This document shows, in pieces, positions 8,897 through 17,355 of a DNA stretch of 64,000 nucleotides. This DNA comes from DASVRZ01 sp038230215 (GTDB taxonomy: Bacteria > Verrucomicrobiota > Verrucomicrobiia > Chthoniobacterales > DASVRZ01), in contig JBBRNR010000010.1 of assembly GCA_038230215.1 (NCBI GenBank), forward strand, positions 62,001-126,000. The letters are read 5' to 3'. Each line of letters starts with the position of its first letter. Positions within the stretch are counted from its first letter, which is position 1. Position numbers and translations under genes: made by a program. The notes below the pieces were generated by a model, which saw only the letters and a program-made list of their open reading frames with translations, was not told where the DNA came from and made no database searches.

Positions 8897-9175
8897 ATGG
8901 GCAGATCACTCAAAAAAGGGCCGTTCGTTGACGTTAAGCTCCTTGAAAAAATCGATAAAATGGCAGAAGCGCCGGTCAAGAAACCGATCAAGACCTGGTC
9001 CCGCCGTTCCATGATTACCCCTGACTTCGTTGGTCACACCTTCTTGGTTCACAACGGTAAAATTTTCGCCTCCGTTTTCGTCACTGAAAACATGGTTGGC
9101 CACAAACTAGGTGAGTTTTCCCCGACTCGTGTCTTTAAGAAACACGGATCGCATACCGCCAAGGTTTCCAAATAG
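8897..9175 (+). CDS. rpsS: 30S ribosomal protein S19
   Basis: S19 (92 aa) lies in the small-subunit head and contacts the large subunit and A-site tRNA. The sequence MGRSLKKGPFVDVKLLEKI followed by SRRSMITPDFVGHTFLVHNGK and GHKLGEFSPTRVF is diagnostic. In nearly all bacteria rplV follows directly; here a gene for a secreted coiled-coil protein intervenes (see 9190-10035). Confidence 0.98.
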   Translation: MGRSLKKGPFVDVKLLEKIDKMAEAPVKKPIKTWSRRSMITPDFVGHTFLVHNGKIFASVFVTENMVGHKLGEFSPTRVFKKHGSHTAKVSK

Positions 9176-9189
9176 TTTAGGGTGGCTCC

Positions 9190-10035
9190 ATGATGCCACT
9201 GCCCAAATTCCTCCGGTGTTCGTTGATTCGAATGCAAGTCGGATCAGCGGCGGTCATCATCGGGTTGCTCACCGAGTATGGGTCGAATGCCATTGCGCAA
9301 ACGGTCAATACTCAAAGTTCTTTCTCAGATACAATTGAATTAGCAGATCCCAAGTCGGCAGCCAGTGCCATCACGGCGGCGGTTTCCGACACGGAAGATT
9401 TGCTCAAGCAGAATCTCATTCTGCAAGAGCAGGTGCGTTCCATTTCCGAAACCTTGGTGCAAGCCAAGACTGAGGCGGACGCGGCGGTGACTGAAAACCG
9501 GGAATTAAAAACCCGGATCGAAGCCCTCGGCTTGAATGCGATTGGAAACGATCGCAGCAAGCTGGAGCAGCGACTCGTCAAAGCCGTCAGCGATCTGAGT
9601 GTTTCGCAAGCCGCCCTGGCCGAAAATAGAAAGATTCTCGCTAGTCTGACTGAGGCGATTCTTTCGCTTTTGAAGACTTCCAAGGATGTTTCGCCCGAGG
9701 CTCGTCTCGTTGTCGAAGCCGAACTGAGAAACGCCAACCAGAATGCTGGAGTCGAATCTGAGTCCGCTCAAAAAGCGGAACCCATCGGTGCCAGTCTAAC
9801 GAATGCCCGAGTGATCAGCCTTAAACCTGAACTCGGCCTGTTGATCGGCAACATCGGCTCCAACGAATCCGTGAAAATCGGAATGCCTTTCCGGGTATAT
9901 GAGGGACAAACCCCCATCGCCTTGGTCCGAGTGGTCGATGTCCGCGAGAAGCTTTTCGGAGCGCTAATTCAAGAAACCTTATCTGATAAAATCCCTGTCA
10001 AAGTAGGGCATCGACTTAAAGTCGCGGCCAATTAA
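9190..10035 (+). CDS. Secreted coiled-coil protein with C-terminal beta domain, inserted between rpsS and rplV
   Basis: Not a ribosomal protein. The 281-residue product has an N-terminal hydrophobic stretch with a likely signal-peptidase site after NAIA. A long heptad-rich region (about residues 50-165, many L/E/A/K, for example KQNLILQEQVRSISETL) looks like a coiled coil. A C-terminal block of about 80 residues (RVISLKPELGLLIGNIG, KIGMPFRVYEG, ALVRVVDVREKLFGALIQE, VKVGHRLKV) looks like a small beta-barrel. Similar two-part proteins are familiar from Verrucomicrobia and Planctomycetes, without known function. Unlike its neighbours it has a purine-rich AGGGTGG before the ATG. It lies 14 bases after rpsS and 12 before rplV on the same strand, so it should be co-transcribed. 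A role at the cell envelope is inference. Confidence 0.75.
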   Translation: MMPLPKFLRCSLIRMQVGSAAVIIGLLTEYGSNAIAQTVNTQSSFSDTIELADPKSAASAITAAVSDTEDLLKQNLILQEQVRSISETLVQAKTEADAAVTENRELKTRIEALGLNAIGNDRSKLEQRLVKAVSDLSVSQAALAENRKILASLTEAILSLLKTSKDVSPEARLVVEAELRNANQNAGVESESAQKAEPIGASLTNARVISLKPELGLLIGNIGSNESVKIGMPFRVYEGQTPIALVRVVDVREKLFGALIQETLSDKIPVKVGHRLKVAAN

Positions 10036-10047
10036 AGACTCAACAAC

Positions 10048-10527
10048 ATGCAAGTTAAATCCATTTACAAATACGCTAAAATCTCGGCTTTTAAGGCCCG
10101 GGAAGTGACGCGTGAAATTCAAGGTCTGCCAGTCTCGGCAGCTCTCGACATCGTCACGTTCAGCCCCAAAAAAGCGGCTTTTCTCATTGCCAAGACGCTT
10201 AAGAGCGCGGTGGCCAATGCCGAGAACAACAATGATTTGCGTGCTGAGAATCTGGTCGTGAAAGAAGCGATCGTCGGCGAAGGCTCGACCATCAAACGTT
10301 CCCGTCCACGGGCTCGCGGCAGTGCCAGCCCGATCCGCAAGCGCACGGCTCACATCAGCATCACGTTGACCGACGAAATCGTCATTGAAACTCGTGAGTC
10401 CCGCAAAGCCAGCAAGCCGAAATCCAAGGCAAAAAAATCTTCCGCCAAAGTTTCTTCCCCGAAAGCCACCAAGCCAACTGTCTCCCCTGAAGTCGCTCCC
10501 GCCGCTTCCTCCGAAACCAAAGAATAA
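10048..10527 (+). CDS. rplV: 50S ribosomal protein L22 with a long basic tail
   Basis: L22 lines the exit tunnel; macrolide resistance maps to its loop. The core (about 1-112) contains KISAFKAREVTREIQGLP, the loop KRSRPRARGSASPIRKRTAHI and ITLTDE. About 45 extra residues rich in K, S, P and A follow (KASKPKSKAKKSS and on). The 159-residue length compares with about 110 for E. coli. The tail is low-complexity and probably extends along rRNA or off the ribosome surface. Confidence 0.96.
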   Translation: MQVKSIYKYAKISAFKAREVTREIQGLPVSAALDIVTFSPKKAAFLIAKTLKSAVANAENNNDLRAENLVVKEAIVGEGSTIKRSRPRARGSASPIRKRTAHISITLTDEIVIETRESRKASKPKSKAKKSSAKVSSPKATKPTVSPEVAPAASSETKE

Positions 10528-10532
10528 TCGTT

Positions 10533-11198
10533 ATGGGTCAAAAAGTTAATCCAATTGGGTATCGTCTCGCGCTCAGCCGCGACTGGCGTTCACGCTGGTA
10601 TGCCAACCGTCAGGAATTGCCGGGCTTTCTAAAAGCCGACATCGACATCCGTGCTTACGTTAAAAAGAAGCTCGCTCTCGCTGCCGTTTCCAAGATCGTT
10701 ATCGAACGCGCTTGGAACAGCATTCGCACCACGATTTACACGGCTCGTCCAGGCATCGTCATCGGACGCAAAGGTTCCGAGATCGAGAACATGACCTTGG
10801 AAATCGCCAAGATGTCCGGCGGCAAACAGGTCAAGATCGACATTCAGGAAATCAAAACTCCTGAACTCGACGCACAACTCGTGGCCGAAAACATCGCCAT
10901 GCAGATCGAGCGCCGTATTTCTTTCCGCCGTGCCATGAAAAAAACCGTCCAGCAGACGATGGAATTCGGTGCACTGGGAATCAAAGTCCGCTGCGCCGGC
11001 CGCCTCGGCGGTGCGGAAATCAGCCGCTCGGAAGCCTATCGTGAAGGCAAAGTGCCACTTCACACCCTGCGCATGCCGATCGACTATGGTTTCGCGGAAG
11101 CCAACACGGTTTACGGTAAGATCGGCATCAAATGCTGGATCTGCAAAAAGGACGAAGCGCCTGTTGCTGAAGCTCCTAAAAAGGAAGCCAACGTTTAA
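10533..11198 (+). CDS. rpsC: 30S ribosomal protein S3
   Basis: S3 (221 aa) forms part of the mRNA entry channel and has helicase activity with S4 and S5. The KH domain motif VIGRKGSEIE is present, and the C-terminal domain has GALGIKVRCAGRLGGAEISRSE. It starts 5 bases after the rplV stop. A short acidic/Lys tail (EAPVAEAPKKEANV) extends the end, a feature of several proteins in this cluster. Confidence 0.98.
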   Translation: MGQKVNPIGYRLALSRDWRSRWYANRQELPGFLKADIDIRAYVKKKLALAAVSKIVIERAWNSIRTTIYTARPGIVIGRKGSEIENMTLEIAKMSGGKQVKIDIQEIKTPELDAQLVAENIAMQIERRISFRRAMKKTVQQTMEFGALGIKVRCAGRLGGAEISRSEAYREGKVPLHTLRMPIDYGFAEANTVYGKIGIKCWICKKDEAPVAEAPKKEANV

Positions 11199-11228
11199 TT
11201 TTCAATTTTTAATTTCTAGGAGACTTTT

Positions 11229-11651
11229 ATGCCATTGATGCCCAAAAGAGTGAAGTATCGCAAGACCCAGCGCGGCAGCCGCAAGGGAACTGCTTCACGC
11301 AATATCAAAGTTGATTTCGGTGAATTCGCCCTGCAAACCTTGGAGCGCGCCTGGATCACCAACATTCAGATCGAAGCCGCCCGTGTCGCGCTAACCCGCA
11401 ACATGAAACGCAAAGGCAAGCTCTGGGTGCGTATTTTCCCCGACAAATCCGTGACCGCTCGTCCGCCTGAAACCCGAATGGGTAAAGGCAAAGGCCAGCC
11501 AGAGTATTGGGTCGCCGTGGTTCGGCCCGGCAACATTATTTTTGAACTTGATGGAGTGCCTGAATCCATCGCCCGCGAGTCTCTCCGACTGGCGGCTACA
11601 AAGCTTCCTATCCGGACGCGTTTTATTACACGCCATCACGTTGCTACCTAG
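11229..11651 (+). CDS. rplP: 50S ribosomal protein L16
   Basis: L16 (140 aa) supports the A-site region of the large subunit. It has MPKRVKYRKTQRGSRKG, VRIFPDKSVTARPPETRMGKGKG and the GNIIFELDGV block. This is one of the few genes in the cluster with a good ribosome binding site: AGGAG at 11218-11222, 7 bases before the ATG. A Met three codons later could also be used. Confidence 0.97.
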   Translation: MPLMPKRVKYRKTQRGSRKGTASRNIKVDFGEFALQTLERAWITNIQIEAARVALTRNMKRKGKLWVRIFPDKSVTARPPETRMGKGKGQPEYWVAVVRPGNIIFELDGVPESIARESLRLAATKLPIRTRFITRHHVAT

Positions 11652-11665
11652 GCTAAATCCCTGTT

Positions 11666-11851
11666 ATGAAAATCAAAGAAGCCCGCGATCTTAGCCCAGA
11701 AGAACTGGTAGCTCGCAAATCTGAACTACGCAAAGAAGCCTTCCAGCTTCGCATCCAGCAGGGCACCGGCCAGTTGGAAAATCCGAGCCAGCTCACCAAA
11801 ATCCGAAAAGATGTGGCCCGTATCGAAACAGTCCTTTCGGAACGCAAATAA
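11666..11851 (+). CDS. rpmC: 50S ribosomal protein L29
   Basis: L29 (61 aa) is a two-helix protein near the tunnel exit. The sequence MKIKEARDLSPEELVARKSELRKEAFQLRIQQGTGQ (shown here in part: ARDLSPEEL, EAFQLRIQ, IRKDVARIETVLSE) fits the family. It lies between rplP and rpsQ, the standard order. Confidence 0.95.
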   Translation: MKIKEARDLSPEELVARKSELRKEAFQLRIQQGTGQLENPSQLTKIRKDVARIETVLSERK

Positions 11852-11888
11852 TAGTGTATTCTCACCGCCCCAATAATAGCCCCGCTAA

Positions 11889-12179
11889 ATGAGCGAATCC
11901 CTTTCTACCATTCAAAATCCTGCCGTTGCTGAAAAGCATCACGTCCGCAAGACGCGCGTCGGCCAGGTTGTTTCTACAAAGTCCGCCAAGACAGCAGTGG
12001 TTGAGACAACCACCCGCGTGCCGCACCCGAAGTTCGGCAAGATCATCAAACAATCAAAGAAATTTCATGTCCATGATGAGAACGGTACTGCACAGGTCGG
12101 TGACACCGTAGAAATCATCGAGACTCGTCCTTTGAGCAAACTCAAGCGTTGGCGCTTGGTGTCCGTCATCAAGCACTAA
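11889..12179 (+). CDS. rpsQ: 30S ribosomal protein S17
   Basis: S17 (96 aa) is a primary 16S-binding OB-fold protein. Core motifs are RVGQVVSTKSAKTAVV, VPHPKFGKIIKQSKKFHVHDE and GDTVEIIETRPLSKLKRWRLV. About 15 extra residues precede the usual N-terminus. The ATG at 11889 follows rpmC by 37 bases with no evident ribosome binding site. Confidence 0.96.
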   Translation: MSESLSTIQNPAVAEKHHVRKTRVGQVVSTKSAKTAVVETTTRVPHPKFGKIIKQSKKFHVHDENGTAQVGDTVEIIETRPLSKLKRWRLVSVIKH

Positions 12180-12194
12180 CTCCAACCAAATTTT

Positions 12195-12560
12195 ATGGTC
12201 CAGATTAGATCCAGATTAGATGTTGCAGATAACACCGGCGCCCGCATGGCGACCATGATTGGTGTTATCGGCAAATCCACTATGACTGCCGAAGTGGGCG
12301 ATGTCATCACTGCCAACGTCAAGGAAGCCGCGCATAACGGCACCGTGAAAAAAGGTGATGTCGTTCGTGCCGTGATTGTTCGCACTCGTCAGGCGATCAA
12401 GCGTAATGACGGCTCTGCCCTGCGCTTTGATAACAACGCTATCGTCATTATCGACAAGGACTTGAATCCGCGTGGAACTCGCATTTTCGGCCCAGTGGCT
12501 CGCGAGTTGCGGGAAAAGAATTTCATGAAAATCGTTTCCCTAGCCCCGGAGGTCGTATGA
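12195..12560 (+). CDS. rplN: 50S ribosomal protein L14
   Basis: L14 (121 aa) sits on the subunit interface and makes intersubunit bridges. The family signature is clear: ADNTGARMATMIGVIGK, VKKGDVVRAVIVRTRQAIKR, IIDKDLNPRGTRIFGPVARELRE and the end KIVSLAPEVV. Its stop overlaps the rplX start by 4 bases (ATGA), so the two are translationally coupled. The leader is CCAAATTTT. Confidence 0.98.
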   Translation: MVQIRSRLDVADNTGARMATMIGVIGKSTMTAEVGDVITANVKEAAHNGTVKKGDVVRAVIVRTRQAIKRNDGSALRFDNNAIVIIDKDLNPRGTRIFGPVARELREKNFMKIVSLAPEVV

Positions 12561-12832
12561 GTGCACTGAAGACTCACGTTAAAAAAGGCGACGACGTCGT
12601 TGTCATTTCCGGCAACCATCGCGGTTCTACCGGCAAGATTCTCCAAGTTCTCACCCGCAAAAATCAGGTTCTGATCGAAGGCGTGCGGATGATCAAGAAG
12701 CACGTCAAGAAATCTGCCGAGCATCAGAATGGAGCAATCATCGAGCGTGAAGGCCCTTTGCACATTTCTAATGTGAAGCTTTCTACCGTTGCCGCCGAGC
12801 CTGCGAAGAAAACCTCTCGCAAGAAGAAATAA
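12557..12832 (+). CDS. rplX: 50S ribosomal protein L24
   Basis: L24 (91 aa) starts large-subunit assembly. The KOW motif is in KGDDVVVISGNHRGSTGKI, followed by VLIEGVRMIKKHVK and a conserved EGPLHISNVKL. It overlaps rplN by 4 bases, and GGAGG at 12548-12552 inside rplN is a good ribosome binding site. The tail is Lys-rich. Confidence 0.97.
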   Translation: MSALKTHVKKGDDVVVISGNHRGSTGKILQVLTRKNQVLIEGVRMIKKHVKKSAEHQNGAIIEREGPLHISNVKLSTVAAEPAKKTSRKKK

Positions 12833-12838
12833 GTTATT

Positions 12839-13411
12839 ATGGCCGCCACACTTTATACAGAATACCAGGAACGCGTCGTTCCCGCCCTCAAGGCTTCCCG
12901 TGGATACTCGAATATCCATCAGATTCCCAAAATCCAGAAGGTTGTTATCAACACCTGCATCGCGTCTCAATCAGATGTCAAGCAGGCTCTGGAAGATGCC
13001 AAAAACGAACTGGGCATGATCACTGGCCAGAAGCCTGCGGAGACCATTTCCAAGAAAAGCATTTCCAACTTCAAACTGCGCGAAGGCCAGCCTATTGGAG
13101 CCAAAGTTACCCTGCGTGGCGACAAGATGTATGAGTTTCTTGAGCGTCTGATCCGGACTGCTTTACCACGCATCCGCGATTTCCGTGGGATTTCTCCCAA
13201 GGCTTTCGACGGCAATGGCAACTACACCCTTGGTGTTTCTGACCAGTCCATTTTTCCTGAAATCGAACTTGATAAAATCAAACGCAACATTGGTTTCGAC
13301 GTCACCATCGTGACTTCCGCCAAGACCAACGACGAGGCCAAGGCTTTGTTGGTGGAAATGGGCGTTCCCTTCACCGACAAAGCCAAGAAAGCGCCTGCCA
13401 AGGCTGCCTAA
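12839..13411 (+). CDS. rplE: 50S ribosomal protein L5
   Basis: L5 (190 aa) binds 5S rRNA and contacts P-site tRNA. Motifs include the N-terminal PALKASRGYSNIHQIPKIQKVV, GQKPAETISKKSISNFKLREGQPIGAKVTLRG and RIRDFRGISPKAFDGNGNY. In most bacteria rpsN (S14) follows; here rpsH starts 17 bases later, so rpsN is absent from this place. Confidence 0.98.
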   Translation: MAATLYTEYQERVVPALKASRGYSNIHQIPKIQKVVINTCIASQSDVKQALEDAKNELGMITGQKPAETISKKSISNFKLREGQPIGAKVTLRGDKMYEFLERLIRTALPRIRDFRGISPKAFDGNGNYTLGVSDQSIFPEIELDKIKRNIGFDVTIVTSAKTNDEAKALLVEMGVPFTDKAKKAPAKAA

Positions 13412-13427
13412 CATTGGCGAACTAATT

Positions 13428-13826
13428 ATGAGCACTGTTACCGATCCCATATCCGACTTTTTGACTCGGATTCGCAACGCCAGCGCCGCCCGTAAGGCCT
13501 TGGTGGAAGCTCCTTATTCCCGCATTAAGGCTGATATAGCCAAGATTTTGAAGGAAGAAGGCTACATTTCAGATTACTCCGTCGAGACGGAAATTACCCA
13601 GCCGCAAATCAAGGTCACGACCAAGTTTGTGAACAAGACCGCTGCCATCACTGGTGTCAAGCGCGTCAGCCGTCCTGGTCTTCGTAAATATGTCGGCGCC
13701 ACGGAGATTCCCCGCGTTTTGGGTGGACTCGGTGTGGTCATTCTTTCCACGCCCAAAGGTGTGTTGAGCGGCCAAAAGGCAAAAAAAGAAAACGTCGGTG
13801 GCGAAGTGCTCGCCTACATCTGGTAA
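13428..13826 (+). CDS. rpsH: 30S ribosomal protein S8
   Basis: S8 (132 aa) binds the central domain of 16S rRNA and represses the spc operon in E. coli. The family blocks DPISDFLTRIRNA, KADIAKILKEEGYISDY, RVSRPGLRKYVG and the end STPKGVLSGQKAKKENVGGEVLAYIW are all intact. The leader is GAACTAATT. Confidence 0.98.
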   Translation: MSTVTDPISDFLTRIRNASAARKALVEAPYSRIKADIAKILKEEGYISDYSVETEITQPQIKVTTKFVNKTAAITGVKRVSRPGLRKYVGATEIPRVLGGLGVVILSTPKGVLSGQKAKKENVGGEVLAYIW

Positions 13827-13838
13827 AGGATCACGAAA

Positions 13839-14378
13839 ATGTCACGTATCGGAAAAAAAGCAGTTGTCCTTCCTGAAAAAGTTACTTTCGGAGTAAATGC
13901 CGAAGGCTCGGTCAGTATCGAAGGCCCCAAAGGCAAACTTCAATGGGTTTTGCCCAAGCAAATCAAAGCCCGTCTCGAAGGCTCCAATGTGGTGATCGAT
14001 CGCGAAAGTGAAAATCGCCAGGTTCGCGCTTTGCATGGTCTTAGCCGCGCACTGGTTGCCAATATGGTGATCGGAGTCAGCACTGGATTTAAAAAAGATC
14101 TCGAAATTCAAGGCGTTGGTTTCAAAGCCGCTGTGCAGGGAGCCGTCCTCAACCTCAGCCTCGGCTTTTCCCACCCGATCAATTTCTCTATTCCTGCCGG
14201 CATCAAAGTCACGGTGACTGAAAACACCAAGATTGCCGTTGAAGGAATCGACCGTCAGCTCGTCGGCCAGGTGGCTGCTGACATCCGCGCTTATTACCCA
14301 CCTGAGCCTTACAAGGGCAAAGGCGTCCGTTATGCGGGCGAGCAAATTCTCCGCAAGGAAGGCAAAACCGTCCAATAA
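13839..14378 (+). CDS. rplF: 50S ribosomal protein L6
   Basis: L6 (179 aa) lies near the factor-binding centre. It has the duplicated fold with MSRIGKKAVVLPEKVTF, VSTGFKKDLEIQGVGFKA, and the C-terminal YYPPEPYKGKGVRYAGEQILRKEGK. A short AAGGA lies 9 bases before the ATG. It sits 12 bases after rpsH and 3 bases before rplR. Confidence 0.98.
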   Translation: MSRIGKKAVVLPEKVTFGVNAEGSVSIEGPKGKLQWVLPKQIKARLEGSNVVIDRESENRQVRALHGLSRALVANMVIGVSTGFKKDLEIQGVGFKAAVQGAVLNLSLGFSHPINFSIPAGIKVTVTENTKIAVEGIDRQLVGQVAADIRAYYPPEPYKGKGVRYAGEQILRKEGKTVQ

Positions 14379-14381
14379 TTT

Positions 14382-14750
14382 ATGTCCGCCCAAACTGCCA
14401 AAAGCAACATCAAACTCCGTCACACCCGTCTCCGCAAGCGGATCACTGGGACCGCCGCCCGTCCTCGTCTGGCGGTGCACTTCTCCGGCAAAAACGTTTA
14501 TGCGCAAATCATCGACGACACCCTCGGCGAGACTTTGGTTGCTGTGCAAACTACCGAAAAAGCTTTTCGTTCTGAGAACAAATCGGTGCACGCCAACCAG
14601 GCCATTGCTGAAAAAGTCGGTGCTCTCATTGCGGAACGTAGCAAATCCAAAAACGTAACGGCAGTGGTTTTCGACCGCGGTGGTTTCATGTATCACGGTA
14701 AAGTTAAAGCTCTCGCCGACGCAGCCCGCGCTGGTGGTCTCCAATTCTAA
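14382..14750 (+). CDS. rplR: 50S ribosomal protein L18
   Basis: L18 (122 aa) binds 5S rRNA with L5. It has RHTRLRKRITGTAARPRLAVHFSGKNVYAQIIDD split over the family positions (TAARPRLAV, NVYAQIIDD), and the C-terminal FDRGGFMYHGKVKALADAARAGGLQF. The AATAATTT leader has no ribosome binding site. The rpsE ATG follows one base after its stop. Confidence 0.97.
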   Translation: MSAQTAKSNIKLRHTRLRKRITGTAARPRLAVHFSGKNVYAQIIDDTLGETLVAVQTTEKAFRSENKSVHANQAIAEKVGALIAERSKSKNVTAVVFDRGGFMYHGKVKALADAARAGGLQF

Positions 14751-14751
14751 T

Positions 14752-15297
14752 ATGGCAAATCCAAATCAAGGTCGCAGAAATGATCGGAATCGTGAGGACA
14801 AAGGTCCAAAATCCGACACCACCGAAAAAGTTGTCTTCATCAATCGTTGCGCCAAAGTCGTTAAAGGCGGTCGCCGTTTTAGTTTCAGTGCATTGATCGT
14901 CGCTGGCGATCACAAGGGCAAAGTCGGTTGTGGATTTGGCAAGGCCAATGAAGTTTCCGAGGCCATTCGCAAGGCTTCCGACGCTGCCCGCAAGTCTATG
15001 GTCGCCGTGGCTCTCCGCGAAAACTCCATTCCACACGAAGTCATCGGTGAATACGGTGGTGGTCGCGTCCTTTTACGCCCCGCGTCTCCTGGAACTGGCA
15101 TCATTGCCGGTGGTGGAGTCCGTGCCGTCGTCGAAGCGGCTGGCATCAAAGACGTTCTTGCCAAATCTCTCGGTTCCGATAACCACGCCAATGTGGTCAA
15201 GGCAACCATTGCAGCTCTCTTGGCTTTACGTCAGAAAGATCAAATCTTTGCTCTTCGCGGCATTAAAACCCCCACGCCCGAAGTGGCCGCCGCTTAA
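14752..15297 (+). CDS. rpsE: 30S ribosomal protein S5
   Basis: S5 (181 aa) works in decoding fidelity and mRNA unwinding. The start at 14752 gives a hydrophilic N-terminus followed by EKVVFINRCAKVVKGGRRFSFSALIVAGD; the frame continues upstream inside rplR but that part is not S5-like. KVGCGFGKANEVSEAIRKA and LLRPASPGTGIIAGGGVRAV are diagnostic. In E. coli rpmD (L30) follows; here rplO is next, so L30 is missing from this place. Confidence 0.97.
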   Translation: MANPNQGRRNDRNREDKGPKSDTTEKVVFINRCAKVVKGGRRFSFSALIVAGDHKGKVGCGFGKANEVSEAIRKASDAARKSMVAVALRENSIPHEVIGEYGGGRVLLRPASPGTGIIAGGGVRAVVEAAGIKDVLAKSLGSDNHANVVKATIAALLALRQKDQIFALRGIKTPTPEVAAA

Positions 15298-15326
15298 TAC
15301 AGCTCCGTTTTTAAGAATTTTTTCCC

Positions 15327-15812
15327 ATGCAACTTCACACTATGAAGCCCCGTCCGGGCGCCACTCATCGCACCAAACGTCTCGGTATTGGTGAAAGCAG
15401 CGGTCACGGCAAAACCAGTGGCAAAGGTCACAAAGGCCAAAAAGCTCGTTCCGGCGGCAGCATTCGTCTAGGTTTCGAAGGTGGCCAGATGCCGCTCATT
15501 CGTCGTTTACCCAAACGCGGCTTCAACAACGCCAACTTCAAAAAGAACTATGCCATCGTCAATCTCGATGACCTTGCAGTGTTCGACGACGGTGCCTCGG
15601 TGAACGAAGCGACCTTGCTCGGGAAGAAGCTGATTCGGGGAAAATATGTCGGTCTGAAAGTGCTGGCTCGCGGCGAGATTTCTAAAAAACTCGTCATCGA
15701 AGCTGACAAAGTGACTGACGCGGCCAGAGCCAAGATCGAAGCTGCAGGTGGCACCATCACCATTCGGACTGCGAAAGTTGTTAACGCCAAATCAGTCAAA
15801 TCCGCCAAATAA
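15327..15812 (+). CDS. rplO: 50S ribosomal protein L15
   Basis: L15 (161 aa) is a late large-subunit assembly protein. The glycine-rich N-terminus (RLGIGESSGHGKTSGKGHKGQKARSGG region) and GFEGGQMPLIRRLPKRGF are typical. Two in-frame start codons exist (15327 and 15342); both fit. The leader is AAGAATTTTTTCCC. secY follows 26 bases on. Confidence 0.97.
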   Translation: MQLHTMKPRPGATHRTKRLGIGESSGHGKTSGKGHKGQKARSGGSIRLGFEGGQMPLIRRLPKRGFNNANFKKNYAIVNLDDLAVFDDGASVNEATLLGKKLIRGKYVGLKVLARGEISKKLVIEADKVTDAARAKIEAAGGTITIRTAKVVNAKSVKSAK

Positions 15813-15838
15813 TTGCGGTCTGATCCGAATCTGCGTCG

Positions 15839-17347
15839 ATGATATCTGCTTTCGTCAACATATTTAAGATTCCCGAGCTGAAACAGCGGGTGCTCTTCAC
15901 TCTCTGGATGCTCGTCATCGTCCGCATCGGTGCCGCCATCACGACGCCTGGCGTCAACGCCCACGTCTTGCACGAGTGGTTTCGCACCGCCGTCGATCCT
16001 CAGGCTGGTGGTAATGTCGCCGCCTTATTCAGCTTGTTCAGCGGTGGCGCACTCGAAAATTGCGCCATTTTTTCGCTGGGCGTGATGCCTTACATTAGCG
16101 CCTCCATTATGATCCAGTTGCTGACGGCGGTCATTCCGCAACTCAGCAAACTCGCCCGCGAGGACGGCGGTCGTCAGAAAATCACCCAGTACACACGGTA
16201 TGCGACGCTCATTCTTTGCGTCTTCCAAGGTTACCTGCTCTCGCTTTCCTTCATTAATCCGGAGACGAGTCCATTTCTTCCGGGGATCGCTGAAACCATC
16301 AAACGCGTCGGGCCGCTGGTGATTTTTCCGAGCGCGTGGGGCTTCTCTGTTATCACGGTCATCACTTTGACTGCGGGAACTATGTTCCTCATGTGGTTGG
16401 GTGACCAAATTACCGACCGGGGCATCGGTAATGGTATGTCCATGATTATCACCGTTGGTATCGCCGCTCGTCTTCCTGCCGCCATGGTGCAGGCATGGAA
16501 AACTTTCGTGCCCTCTGAGGCGGGTCAAGCCAGCCAGGTCACACCGTTCCTCTTGGTCGTAATGGTTCTCTTTCTTGTGCTCGTGATCGCTGGTGTCATC
16601 GCTATCACCCAGGCACAGCGGAAAATCAGCGTGCAATACGCCAAGCGCGTCGTCGGTCGTAAAGTCTACGGAGGCCAAACCCAATACATGCCGCTCAAAG
16701 TCAATTATGCCGGCGTCATGCCGATCATCTTTGCCCAAGCCATTCTGCTTTTCCCCAGTTCAATTTTGGGTTTCCTCTTTAAAGGCCAGGGCTGGGCGCA
16801 GCAGCTTTCGCAGATGCTCGTCGGCGGTTGGCTGCATTACACCTTGTTCGGAGTGATGATCTTCTTTTTCAGTTACTTTTGGGTCGCAACGCAGTTTCAG
16901 CCGAATCAAATTGCTGACGACTTAAAGAAATATGGCGGCTACATCCCTGGCGTTCGTCCAGGCAAGCCAACGGCGGAATTTCTCGATTTCACGATGAGCC
17001 GGCTGACTTTTGCTGGAGCCATTTTCCTTACTCTGATTGCGATTTTCCCACAGATTCTCATGGAAGCCATGCACGTCCCCAGAGTAGTTGCAGGCTTTTT
17101 TGGCGGCACCAGCTTGCTGATCCTAGTCGGCGTCATGCTGGACACCATGCGGCAGGTGGAGACGCACTTGATTCAACGGCATTACGACGGTTTTTTGCGC
17201 AAGGGGAAGATACGCGGACGCTTCGAGCGCGCGGCTTACAACCGCGGTAACAGTATTAGCGACGGCACCATGGTCTGGCTTTCGACTTCCATGGCCGTCT
17301 TAATTATCGTCGCTGTGGTCATCTTGTTATTCTTGCAAAATAAATAG
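15839..17347 (+). CDS. secY: Protein translocase subunit SecY
   Basis: SecY (502 aa) forms the membrane channel for secreted and membrane proteins. Ten hydrophobic segments can be followed; signatures are SGGALENCAIFSLGVMPYISASIMIQLL, the GDQITDRGIGNGMSMII block and the cytoplasmic loop with IPGVRPGKPTAEFL. It is longer than E. coli SecY (443 aa), mainly through periplasmic loops. Its TAG stop lies inside the adk ribosome binding site. Confidence 0.98.
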   Translation: MISAFVNIFKIPELKQRVLFTLWMLVIVRIGAAITTPGVNAHVLHEWFRTAVDPQAGGNVAALFSLFSGGALENCAIFSLGVMPYISASIMIQLLTAVIPQLSKLAREDGGRQKITQYTRYATLILCVFQGYLLSLSFINPETSPFLPGIAETIKRVGPLVIFPSAWGFSVITVITLTAGTMFLMWLGDQITDRGIGNGMSMIITVGIAARLPAAMVQAWKTFVPSEAGQASQVTPFLLVVMVLFLVLVIAGVIAITQAQRKISVQYAKRVVGRKVYGGQTQYMPLKVNYAGVMPIIFAQAILLFPSSILGFLFKGQGWAQQLSQMLVGGWLHYTLFGVMIFFFSYFWVATQFQPNQIADDLKKYGGYIPGVRPGKPTAEFLDFTMSRLTFAGAIFLTLIAIFPQILMEAMHVPRVVAGFFGGTSLLILVGVMLDTMRQVETHLIQRHYDGFLRKGKIRGRFERAAYNRGNSISDGTMVWLSTSMAVLIIVAVVILLFLQNK

Positions 17348-17355
17348 AGGTTTGT

